From Desulfolinea sp964487745 (GTDB taxonomy: Bacteria > Chloroflexota > Anaerolineae > Anaerolineales > Villigracilaceae), in assembly GCA_964487745.1 (NCBI GenBank), contig CAZASG010000014.1, positions 16,323-80,322 of the forward strand: DNA of 64,000 nucleotides, in the 5' to 3' direction. How positions within the stretch are numbered: position 1 is the stretch's first letter; each line of letters begins with the position of its first letter. A program made the position numbers and the translations under genes. The notes beneath the pieces were generated by a model. That model was not told the DNA's origin. It was given only the letters and a program-made list of their open reading frames with translations, and ran no database searches. Shown here one piece after another: positions 24,299-32,056 of the stretch.

Positions 24299-26392
24299 CT
24301 AATTTCCACCGCCCTCAGCCAGATCGATGGCTTTCAATTCAAAATAGGCTTCCATCACTCGTCCCACAACCGGGCCTGCAACAGCAGCACCTTCACCGCC
24401 ATTGTACATAAAAGCCACAATAACAATCTCGGGGTCTTCGTAGGGAGCATACGCCATAGTCCACGAGTGCGTGGGCCAATTCCCGAAGGTACAGCGATTT
24501 GCTGCTAGAGCCACATCATCGCAATACTCAGCCGTGCCCGTTTTACCAGCCACAGCAACGGGAAAATCACCAAAAATCTCATTCAGCGTACCATGCAAGG
24601 TGTCGGTAACAGCCATGCGCATCCCTGTTTGAACTTGCTCAACAACAAAGGGATCAATTGCGCTTTTGGTTTCCAGTTCAAGACAGTAGCCACCATCACA
24701 ATCAAAATTAGTGATCAGCGGAGTATCAGTAATATCCCATTTCATGCGCGGCTCAAAAGGTTTTAACAAACGTCCTTCATCATCCAATTCCTGATAAACG
24801 ACAGTCGGCTGCATCAACTTGCCATCGTTTGCAATAGTTGCGCCAGACATCAAAACCTGTAAAGGGGTTGCCAGAACATAGCCTTGTCCGACACTCGCAA
24901 TGTAGGTATCACCCGTTGACCAGTTCTCTCCTTGGTTGATACGCTTCCACTGCGGGTCGGGAATAAGTCCATCCGCTTCCCCCGGAAGCTCAATGCCAGA
25001 TGGTTCGCCATAACCTAGTGCGTGGGCATATTCTTTCAAACGCAAAACACCCAAACCTTCAGGAATTTCGTCTTCGTATCCCCCACCAAGTTTGTAAAAA
25101 CAGACATTACTGGAATAGGCGATACAACGCAAGAAGCTGATCTCACCAAAACCAGCGGGGTTCTCATCGTAGATCCAGTCAACAAAGGGGCGCTCTCGCC
25201 CAGGATCGTTCGGGGAAAATTTCTCTGTCAGGATCAATTGCCCTGGAGCATAAATGGTCTGATCAACCGTGACAACATCCTCGTTCAGCGCGCCTGTCGC
25301 TGTTGAGAGTTTAAAAACAGAACCAGGCGGGTACTCACTGGAAATTGCATTGTTCAACAAAGGATGCCGTGGATCTTCGCTTAGCTGTTGATAATAATAG
25401 GCGGGAATAAAACGTGCCAGACGATTATTCTCGTATGTGGGGTAAGAAACCATTGCCAAAACCTCACCTGTTTTCGGATTCATGGCAATAGCGACACCGC
25501 TGGAAATACGCACCGTTCCAAAGTAGGCGTTCCAACCATTGATCTCACCAACTAAAGCCCCCTCGACGGCCTTTTGTAAACGCACATCAATGGTCAGACG
25601 CACATTCCTACCCGCGACAGGGGCAATGGGCGCTTCAATATTACGAAGCTCCTGACCTGCCACATCTACTTCAACAACGCGCTTTCCATTTGTGCCAGCC
25701 AGAATATCCTGCAATGTCGCTTCCACGCCAGCGTAGCCGATCTTGTCTCGCCCAGCAATAAAACCTTGCTCCTCATAAAGCTCAACTTGCGTCGCTGGGA
25801 TCGGACCAAGGAAGCCGATAATATTTGCTGTGAGGGAACCGGTCGGGTAGTCACGGATCGGGTCGATCTGCATAGAAACACCGGGCCAGCCCACTGCACG
25901 TTCGCGCACGATGCGGGCTGTCTCTTCGTCCACATCACAACTGACCGGCACGGGGGTGTACGGGGCAAGAGAATCTCCTAATTCCACCAGCTGCGCAATA
26001 CCAGGACCTGGGACACAGGCAGCAAATAGCTTTGCGTCTTCAACGGTTCCGCTGCTAACAGGCACATCAATAATCTCGGACAGTTCACGATAAACACGCT
26101 GGATATCTGCCTGATCATCCGGAAGATAGGCAGGGGTAATAACCACATTATAGGAAGCTACATTGCGTGCGAGAATAACACCATTGCGATCATATATAAT
26201 GCCTCGCGAGGTAGGCACGCTGATTTCGCGAGTGAAATTATCCTGGGCGCGTACCTGCCAATTTTCCCCTTCAAATATCTGCAGATTGATCAATCGAAAA
26301 GCAAGAAGTCCAAAAACCACCACGGCAGCGAAATAAAAGATCAGAACACGCCATGGTTCTGTTCGAAAATCAGTAGGAGCATTTGCGCTCAT
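24299..26392 (-). CDS. mrdA: Penicillin-binding protein 2, elongation transpeptidase
   Basis: A 697-residue class B PBP that cross-links lateral-wall peptidoglycan with RodA. One transmembrane helix covers about 16-36, followed by the dimerisation/pedestal domain (SRGIIYDRNGVILARN). The transpeptidase domain has PPGSVFKLSTATGA with catalytic Ser near 358 (SVFK), SSN in AYSSNVCFYKLGG, and KTGTAEYCDD. Several insertions contain Cys pairs (CDGGYCLE, YCDDVALAANRCTFG). They may form disulfides on the outside or bind metal. Its start overlaps the mreD stop by 4 nt, so translation is coupled. Confidence 0.95.
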   Translation of the reverse strand: MSANAPTDFRTEPWRVLIFYFAAVVVFGLLAFRLINLQIFEGENWQVRAQDNFTREISVPTSRGIIYDRNGVILARNVASYNVVITPAYLPDDQADIQRVYRELSEIIDVPVSSGTVEDAKLFAACVPGPGIAQLVELGDSLAPYTPVPVSCDVDEETARIVRERAVGWPGVSMQIDPIRDYPTGSLTANIIGFLGPIPATQVELYEEQGFIAGRDKIGYAGVEATLQDILAGTNGKRVVEVDVAGQELRNIEAPIAPVAGRNVRLTIDVRLQKAVEGALVGEINGWNAYFGTVRISSGVAIAMNPKTGEVLAMVSYPTYENNRLARFIPAYYYQQLSEDPRHPLLNNAISSEYPPGSVFKLSTATGALNEDVVTVDQTIYAPGQLILTEKFSPNDPGRERPFVDWIYDENPAGFGEISFLRCIAYSSNVCFYKLGGGYEDEIPEGLGVLRLKEYAHALGYGEPSGIELPGEADGLIPDPQWKRINQGENWSTGDTYIASVGQGYVLATPLQVLMSGATIANDGKLMQPTVVYQELDDEGRLLKPFEPRMKWDITDTPLITNFDCDGGYCLELETKSAIDPFVVEQVQTGMRMAVTDTLHGTLNEIFGDFPVAVAGKTGTAEYCDDVALAANRCTFGNWPTHSWTMAYAPYEDPEIVIVAFMYNGGEGAAVAGPVVGRVMEAYFELKAIDLAEGGGN

Positions 26393-26889
26393 TCTTCCAC
26401 CTCGATATCATATATCCACACAGCAAGGTCGCGAAACACAGGGTAAGCCAGCAGTGCAAAAAACAGATTTAGAAATAAAGAAGGCAAAGTGATCGAACTC
26501 AAGGCATCTCCAATCACAAGAGGGCTGCCAAAAAGGCGTAAAGCCAAAATCGCAACGACATGCCCTCCAAGCGTACCTCCAAAAACCACGGCAAAAACTC
26601 CTAACAGCGGTGCTTGCCATATACTGCGTACCAAAGCACGCCCCAGGGCTACAGTGAGAAGATATCCGATTAGGGGTACGGGCCAAGGCAATGCGGAAGT
26701 CCAACCAACTAAAAGCCCGCCGAAAATTGCCCAGTGCCAGGCTGTTTCAACACGTTTTTGCAATGACCAAACCGCCAAAGTAACTAACATTAAATCCGCG
26801 TATCCGCCCAACAAGGGGATGCGACTGGCAATCGCCATCTGAAAGACCAAGATCAGCGACAGCAAGGGAAGTGCTATTAATTCTTTCAC
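26389..26889 (-). CDS. mreD: Rod shape-determining membrane protein MreD
   Basis: A 166-residue, five- to six-helix membrane protein in the mreD position between mreC and mrdA. Sequence conservation in this family is low. The text LPLLSLILVFQMAIASRIPLL at the start and the hydropathy match the family. It overlaps mrdA by 4 nt and follows mreC by 5 nt. Confidence 0.85.
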   Translation of the reverse strand: MKELIALPLLSLILVFQMAIASRIPLLGGYADLMLVTLAVWSLQKRVETAWHWAIFGGLLVGWTSALPWPVPLIGYLLTVALGRALVRSIWQAPLLGVFAVVFGGTLGGHVVAILALRLFGSPLVIGDALSSITLPSLFLNLFFALLAYPVFRDLAVWIYDIEVEE

Positions 26890-26894
26890 GTGGG

Positions 26895-27740
26895 TTAGGG
26901 CGTTGTCTCAGGCACCAGCGGCGTAATATCAACAGGTTTAAAATTCATGATCACCAGAACAATTTCCAAACGGGAAAAATCTACTGTTGACTGTACCGAG
27001 GCTTCTTGAAAGAGTTCGTAATCTCGTTTTCGAAGATTGAGTAGCTGCCCAACCAAGAGATCAGGGGGATAATCACCACCCAGTCCGGAGGTCAGCACAA
27101 CATCTCCCTCCTGAACTTCTATATCCTGCGAGATCATCTCAAGTCCCAAGTCGCCAGTTACTGAACCGGTCAAAATAGCATCGGTATCAGCATTCTGCAA
27201 ACGAACGTTGACGGCAGATGAAGGGTCGGTAACTAATTGGACACGTGCTGCATCGGCAATAACTGCATCTACTCGCCCGATCAAACCTTGATTTGTAACA
27301 ACGGGCATCCCGCTCCTCACCCCCTCGTTGGAACCAACATTAATAATAATGTAGTGTAAAAAAGGGCTTGGGTCACGACCAATAACAGAAGCAGCTTTAT
27401 AGACACTCTCGGGGTTGCTTTGCGAAAAATCTACCAGAGCTGCCAAAACCTGTGTGTCTGTTAGCTGTTGCTGAAGCTGAATAACCTGCGTTTGCAAGCC
27501 TGATATTTCAGATTCCAATTGGGCATTACGCTGTTGAAGGGAAATAACATCACTGGGTGCACTGACCAGATCCCGAATAACGATATAACGTGTGGAGACC
27601 CACTCCTGTACTGATACAAGAGAATTTCCAAACCAATCTGATGCAGAACTAAAATATCCGCCTAATGCCAATGCTAAAATACCACCAACTAAAAAGAAGA
27701 TGATGGTTGTCTGCAAAGAACGGGAAAATATTTCTTTCAT
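26895..27740 (-). CDS. mreC: Rod shape-determining protein MreC
   Basis: A 281-residue protein with a short cytoplasmic start, one membrane helix (about 12-32), a coiled coil (about 60-97, rich in Gln and Leu) and the double beta-barrel ectodomain (VIGRDPSPFLHYIIINVGSNEGV, GMPVVTNQGLIGRV). It links cytoplasmic MreB with RodA/PBP2 outside. It follows mreB by 37 bp. Confidence 0.94.
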   Translation of the reverse strand: MKEIFSRSLQTTIIFFLVGGILALALGGYFSSASDWFGNSLVSVQEWVSTRYIVIRDLVSAPSDVISLQQRNAQLESEISGLQTQVIQLQQQLTDTQVLAALVDFSQSNPESVYKAASVIGRDPSPFLHYIIINVGSNEGVRSGMPVVTNQGLIGRVDAVIADAARVQLVTDPSSAVNVRLQNADTDAILTGSVTGDLGLEMISQDIEVQEGDVVLTSGLGGDYPPDLLVGQLLNLRKRDYELFQEASVQSTVDFSRLEIVLVIMNFKPVDITPLVPETTP

Positions 27741-27777
27741 GGGGAATTATGTCCTTCCTGAAAAGAAGGAAAGACGG

Positions 27778-28842
27778 TTAGGCGCGGCTGCTGCGTTCCA
27801 AGCCAACAAGATAAGGAGAGAGCTCCTCAAAGTCATCGTATATCATCCCCGCACCACGAGCAACACAAGTTAGCGGATCTTCTGCAACCCAGGTACGCAG
27901 GCGAAGGTCTTCTGTCAAACGCCGATCAAGGTTTTGCAGGAGCGCTCCTCCCCCCGCAAGACAGACACCCAGATCCATGAGGTCGTCGATGATCGCCGGA
28001 GGAATCTCATCAAGCGCATCTCGGACGGTATCCACGATCACTTGCACAGAATTCGCCAGGGCTTCGCGTATCTCAATGGACGAAACTTCCACGGTCTCAG
28101 GCAAGCCCGTCACCAAGTTTCGCCCACGCACTTCCATGGTCTTCTCTTTCTCCAGCGGGAAGGCAGAGCCCAATACCATTTTGATCTTTTCGGCAATAAC
28201 TTGGCCAATGAGAAGGTTGTATTTGTTACGAAGGTACTGGATAATATCCTGATCCATCTCATCACCGGCGACGCGCAACGAGCGTGAAGCGACAACGCCA
28301 CTCATAGACATTACGGCGACTTCTGTTGTTCCACCGCCAATATCCACCACCATGCTGCCACGCGTCTCGCCAATCGGTAATCCTGCCCCCAAGGCGGCGG
28401 CAATTGGTTCTTCAAGCAAGAAAGCCTGACGCGCCCCAGCTGCCATTGCAGCATCATAAACGGCGCGCTTTTCAACTTCGGTAACGCCTGCGGGGATACC
28501 AATTACAACGCGAGGCTTGGGAAGCGGAACCACACTTTGCTCGTGAACACGACCAATAAAATATTCGAGCATGATCTGGGTAATATCAAATTCTGAGATA
28601 ACACCATCGTGCAGAGGACGAACCGCAATAACGTTCTTCGGTGTGCGCCCAACCATCTCTTTGGCTGCCATCCCAATAGCAAGCGGGCGACGAGAGCGTT
28701 TATCAATCGTCACCCAGGAGGGTTCGTTAATTACAATTCCCTTTCCGCGAACATTGACCAAGGTGTTTGCTGTGCCCAGATCAATGCCTATGTCTAGCGA
28801 AAAGAGACCAAGTAACCAGTTAATAGGGTTAAAAAAAGCCAA
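27778..28842 (-). CDS. mreB: Rod shape-determining actin homologue MreB
   Basis: A 354-residue bacterial actin. Signatures are DIGIDLGTANTLV (phosphate 1), VVDIGGGTTEVAVMS (phosphate 2) and LAGGGALLQNLD (adenosine). A hydrophobic N-terminal stretch (FFNPINWLLGLFSL) may act as the membrane-binding segment. It is the first gene of the leftward shape cluster and has its own near-consensus promoter. Confidence 0.97.
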   Translation of the reverse strand: MAFFNPINWLLGLFSLDIGIDLGTANTLVNVRGKGIVINEPSWVTIDKRSRRPLAIGMAAKEMVGRTPKNVIAVRPLHDGVISEFDITQIMLEYFIGRVHEQSVVPLPKPRVVIGIPAGVTEVEKRAVYDAAMAAGARQAFLLEEPIAAALGAGLPIGETRGSMVVDIGGGTTEVAVMSMSGVVASRSLRVAGDEMDQDIIQYLRNKYNLLIGQVIAEKIKMVLGSAFPLEKEKTMEVRGRNLVTGLPETVEVSSIEIREALANSVQVIVDTVRDALDEIPPAIIDDLMDLGVCLAGGGALLQNLDRRLTEDLRLRTWVAEDPLTCVARGAGMIYDDFEELSPYLVGLERSSRA

Positions 28843-28898
28843 TAGGAAGTTCCTCGATGAAGCAGCTCTTGAGAGTGTCCCTTTAGAAATACAGGGGC

Positions 28899-28927
28899 AT
28901 TATAGCAAAGATACCTAGCATACGCAA
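28899..28927 (-). promoter_or_regulatory. Promoter of the mreB-led cluster
   Basis: On the minus strand: TTGCGT (28927-28922), 17-bp spacer, TATAAT (28904-28899), with TGC just before the -10. The untranslated leader would be about 50 nt. Confidence 0.75.
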
Positions 28928-29033
28928 CGTCAGCGGTATTCAACATAAAAACCATTTTGCTGTGCTTTTCGCAACTTATTTTTACACATAGGGTTAATAA
29001 AGTGTTGCAACTATAACTATCCTCGGAGGATTT

Positions 29034-29891
29034 ATGTCAAGAAAAGTAGCCATTATCACAGATAGCACCGCCTATATTCCAGATGACCTAACCCAAAAGC
29101 ACAATGTCACTGTGCTTCCATTGGAAGTCATTTGGGGGGAAGAAACCTTTAAAGACGGTATAGATATTATGCCTAAAGAGTTCTATTCTCGCTTGCAAAC
29201 AGCGAAGATCATGCCCTCGACATCCCAGGTCACGATCCCGTACATGCAAGATGCTTTCGAAAAGCTTGTTGCAGAAGACTATGAAGTGCTTGGCATGTTC
29301 ATTTCTTCAAAGCTCTCAGGAACAATCAACTCCGCTGAGCAAGGCAAAGCGGCGATGAAAAGCGGACAGGAGCTTGTTCACATTTTCGATTCTGAAACCA
29401 CCGCAATGGCGCTGGGCTTTCAGGCATTAACCGCTGCTCGTGCAGCGCAGGATGGTGCGAGCCTTGCTGATTGTCTCGCCTTGGCGGAAAAAGCACGAGC
29501 CAATACCGGCGTCTATTTCGCAGTGGACACGCTTGAATTCCTGCATCGTGGCGGGCGCATTGGCGGCGCCAAGCGTCTTATCGGCTCCGCAATGAAGGTC
29601 AAACCTGTCCTTTCAGTTCAGGATGGCGCAGTCGCATCCATTGAAAGCGTTCGCACAAAGCGTAAGGCACACGCCCGTGTTCTTGATATTATCCGCGAAG
29701 AGATCGGCGATCGCACCCCCATTTCGATTGCGACCTTACAAGCAAACGCAGAAGAGGACGCCCGCGCACTCGTAGCAATGGCACAGGAGGACTTAGAGAT
29801 CAAGGAAGTTGTGCACTCACAAGTCAGCCCTGTAATTGGCACTCATGTTGGACCTGGAACTGTCGGTTTGGCATATATGGCTGGCGTATAG
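29034..29891 (+). CDS. DegV-family fatty-acid-binding protein
   Basis: This 285-residue protein binds a long-chain fatty acid and in Firmicutes serves as the FakB subunit presenting it to a kinase. Conserved text is AIITDSTAYIPDDL, the STSQ motif in MPSTSQVTIPYM, SSKLSGTINSA, and DTLEFLHRGGRIGGAKRLIG. The fatty acid head-group contacts (Ser/Thr in the STSQ and SSKLSGT loops) are present. No fakA kinase is seen nearby. The start has a strong GGAGG. It is divergent from mreB and followed by a strong terminator. Confidence 0.92.
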   Translation: MSRKVAIITDSTAYIPDDLTQKHNVTVLPLEVIWGEETFKDGIDIMPKEFYSRLQTAKIMPSTSQVTIPYMQDAFEKLVAEDYEVLGMFISSKLSGTINSAEQGKAAMKSGQELVHIFDSETTAMALGFQALTAARAAQDGASLADCLALAEKARANTGVYFAVDTLEFLHRGGRIGGAKRLIGSAMKVKPVLSVQDGAVASIESVRTKRKAHARVLDIIREEIGDRTPISIATLQANAEEDARALVAMAQEDLEIKEVVHSQVSPVIGTHVGPGTVGLAYMAGV

Positions 29892-29925
29892 AATTTCTCT
29901 GCATCAAAAAATTAAAATAGACACA

Positions 29926-29961
29926 CGGAAAAAGGCGCTCACATGCGAGCGCCTTTTTCCG
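29926..29961 (+). terminator. Terminator downstream of degV
   Basis: 15-bp perfect stem CGGAAAAAGGCGCTC / GAGCGCCTTTTTCCG with a 6-nt loop and a T-rich right arm. Confidence 0.85.
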
Positions 29962-29982
29962 TGGAAACGCAGCATAACTTTG

Positions 29983-30012
29983 TTGACAAGCCAACAATAA
30001 GACCCGTATAAT
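29983..30012 (+). promoter_or_regulatory. Near-consensus sigma-70 promoter of the peptide ABC operon
   Basis: TTGACA (29983-29988), an 18-bp spacer and TATAAT (30007-30012). Both hexamers are perfect. Predicted transcription starts near 30019, giving a leader of about 150 nt that contains a GCACAGT-CAA-ACTGTGC hairpin (30109-30125). Confidence 0.85.
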
Positions 30013-30058
30013 GGATGTCTGGTTTCTCAACTGGAATCACAAAAAGAAAGGAGGAAGA

Positions 30059-30169
30059 ATTACTCAGAAAAGACAAAGAAAACTGTTAGGTTTTTACTCA
30101 ACTCAACAGCACAGTCAAACTGTGCACCTACTACTAATTCTCCAACATGGAGGAGGAGAAAATCAATGA
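30059..30169 (+). other. Possible AUU-initiated leader ORF coupled to the binding-protein gene
   Basis: A strong Shine-Dalgarno (AAAGGAGGA, 30047-30055) has no ATG, GTG or TTG after it, but an ATT at 30059 opens a 36-codon frame. Its TGA (30167-30169) overlaps the ATG of the binding-protein gene as ATGA. The encoded peptide would be basic and Gln/His-rich. The unused ribosome site and the exact overlap hint at translational coupling. A chance open frame of this length is quite possible. Confidence 0.2.
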
Positions 30170-31869
30170 AGAATAAAACTTTATACTTGCTTTTCGCAGC
30201 GGTACTGACTCTCAGTATGGTTTTGGCTGCCTGCTCCCCTGCAGCACCCGAAGCCCCCGCAGGCGAAGAACCTGCTGCTGAAGAACCTGTTGCTGAAGAG
30301 CCAATGGGCGAATTTGAAGGCAAATCTGTTGATGCTGGAAGCTGTGACTATGGTGGAAAACTCAAATCCATCGTTGCCGTAGACCGCTACACAGTGGAAT
30401 TCACCATGTGTGGTTCAGACCCTGCTTTCCCCCAGAAAGCTGCCTTCACCCCCTTCGGGATTTACCCTGAAGAATGGTTGGACGCAAACGCAAACGAAGC
30501 CAATCAAGAAACCTTGCTGCGTGAGCCTGTCGGCACCGGCCCCTTCAAGCTTGTGAACTGGGCCAGCGGCGAAAGCATCACCATGGAAGCCTATGATGGC
30601 TACTGGGGTGACAAACCCGCTTACGATACCCTCGTTTATCGCTGGGCAACCGAAGGCGCACAGCGCTTGCTCGAACTTCAGTCCGGAACCGTTGATCAGA
30701 TTACCTTCCCTAGCCCTGATGACTACGACACAATCAAGGGAGATTCCAGTCTGACCTTCATCTCGGTACCTAATCCCAACGTTCTTTATCTGGCAATGAC
30801 CAATACCTTCACACCATTTGATGACGTCAACGTCCGCCAGGCAATCGCCATGGGGATTGATCGCCAGCGCATCGTCGACAACTTCTACGCTGAAGGCTCC
30901 ACCGTGCCTGACTTCTTCACCCCCTGCAGCCTCCCGAATGGTTGTGTAGGTGAACCGTGGTACGACTTTGATCCGGCTGCTGCCAAACAGATGCTGGCTG
31001 ATGCTGGCTATCCCGATGGTTTCGAAACCGCCATTTACTACCGCGATGTATTCCGCAGCTACCTGCCGGAGCCCGGCCTCGTTGCTGTTGAATTCCAGAC
31101 CCAGCTTCGCGACAACCTCGGCATTGAAGCTGAAGTTATCGTAATGGAATCTGGTGAGTTCATTGACGAATCCACCAACGGCCGCCTGGATGGTTTCTAC
31201 CTCCTCGGTTGGGGTGCTGACTACCCGCACGTAGATAACTTCCTTGGCTACCACTTCGCGGAAACCAACCCGCAGTATGGTGAACCCTTCGCTGAGATCT
31301 TCGAACCGCTGCAAGCTGGCGCCAAGATCGGTGATCCCGCAGCAGCTGAAGCCTACTATGTTGAAGCGAACAATGCTATCCGCGAGTTAGTCCCGATGGT
31401 CCCGATCGCTAATGGTGCTTCCGCATCTGCCGCTTTGGCCACCGTTGAAAACGCTCACTTCCGCCCCTTCGGTGCTCCGCTCTTTGCCAAGGTTGATCCC
31501 GGTAAAGACACCTTCGTCTACATGCAGAACAATGAACCTATCAGTCTCTTCTGCCAGGACGAATCCGACGGCGAATCACTGTCCCCCTGCCAACAGATTA
31601 CAGAAACCCTTCTGGCTTACGCAATTGACTCTGGTGATATCGTTCCTGAATTGGCAACCGAATGTACCGCCAATGAAGACTCATCCGTCTGGACCTGCAC
31701 CCTCCGCGAAGGCGTCACCTTCCACGATGGCACCTCTTTCGATGCGAACGATGTTGTTGCCTCATGGGCAGCTGGTATTGATGCCGCCAACCCCAACCAC
31801 ATTGGGAACACCGGCGCATTCACTTACTACGGCTACCTGTGGGACGGCTTGATGAACGCAGAAGAGTAA
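30166..31869 (+). CDS. Peptide ABC transporter binding lipoprotein, circularly permuted family 5
   Basis: This 567-residue substrate-binding lipoprotein has a signal peptide with lipobox VLAAC (Cys about 23) and an acidic Ala/Glu/Pro linker. The mature chain starts in the middle of the usual DppA/OppA fold: LKSIVAVDRYTVEF, then VGTGPFKLVNW, YDGYWGDKPAYDTLVY and VRQAIAMGIDRQRIV. It runs to the usual C-terminal end (ELVPMVPIANGASA). It then carries, at about 445-565, what normally begins the mature protein: DTFVYMQNNEPISL, DGESLSPCQQITETLLAY, LREGVTFHDGTSFDANDVVA. Joining its end to its start restores the canonical order, so this is a circular permutation, not a truncation. Two ABC permeases and two ATPases follow. 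A terminator-like hairpin separates it from them, which may raise its dosage. Confidence 0.9.
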   Translation: MKNKTLYLLFAAVLTLSMVLAACSPAAPEAPAGEEPAAEEPVAEEPMGEFEGKSVDAGSCDYGGKLKSIVAVDRYTVEFTMCGSDPAFPQKAAFTPFGIYPEEWLDANANEANQETLLREPVGTGPFKLVNWASGESITMEAYDGYWGDKPAYDTLVYRWATEGAQRLLELQSGTVDQITFPSPDDYDTIKGDSSLTFISVPNPNVLYLAMTNTFTPFDDVNVRQAIAMGIDRQRIVDNFYAEGSTVPDFFTPCSLPNGCVGEPWYDFDPAAAKQMLADAGYPDGFETAIYYRDVFRSYLPEPGLVAVEFQTQLRDNLGIEAEVIVMESGEFIDESTNGRLDGFYLLGWGADYPHVDNFLGYHFAETNPQYGEPFAEIFEPLQAGAKIGDPAAAEAYYVEANNAIRELVPMVPIANGASASAALATVENAHFRPFGAPLFAKVDPGKDTFVYMQNNEPISLFCQDESDGESLSPCQQITETLLAYAIDSGDIVPELATECTANEDSSVWTCTLREGVTFHDGTSFDANDVVASWAAGIDAANPNHIGNTGAFTYYGYLWDGLMNAEE

Positions 31870-31899
31870 ATCTTCTAACCATCTAGCTCATCTTAAATA

Positions 31900-31952
31900 A
31901 ACAATGCGAGATGGTGCGCCCAAAAGGTAGTGCTGTCTCGCATTGTTTTTTT
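31900..31952 (+). terminator. Intra-operon terminator after the binding-protein gene
   Basis: 12-bp stem AACAATGCGAGA / TCTCGCATTGTT with a 24-nt loop and a T8 tract. It probably leaks, so that the binding protein is made in excess over the permeases, as is common in ABC operons. Confidence 0.75.
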
Positions 31953-31986
31953 GTCTTGAATATCATCAATGATGGCTACAAACTTT

Positions 31987-32022
31987 CGCTAATCCTCATT
32001 AAAGGTTTAGTGAAGATTAGCG
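31987..32022. repeat. 36-bp near-perfect palindrome upstream of dppB
   Basis: Two 17-bp arms starting CGCTAATCCTC and ending GAAGATTAGCG, around GG. There are 15 Watson-Crick pairs, one G-T and one mismatch. The 2-nt centre and lack of a T-run argue for a DNA operator or cruciform rather than a terminator. It lies 35 bp before dppB. Confidence 0.5.
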
Positions 32023-32056
32023 TGAGTTGGTGGCCTGAGAATTAGGCTGGTTATCT

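Noticed and set aside
30415..31314. 299-codon open frame on the minus strand
   Set aside because: Antisense to the binding-protein gene, no recognisable protein.
30166..31869. Binding protein as an N-terminally truncated pseudogene
   Set aside because: The seemingly missing first ~120 residues are present intact at the C-terminus, and signal peptide plus lipobox are in place.
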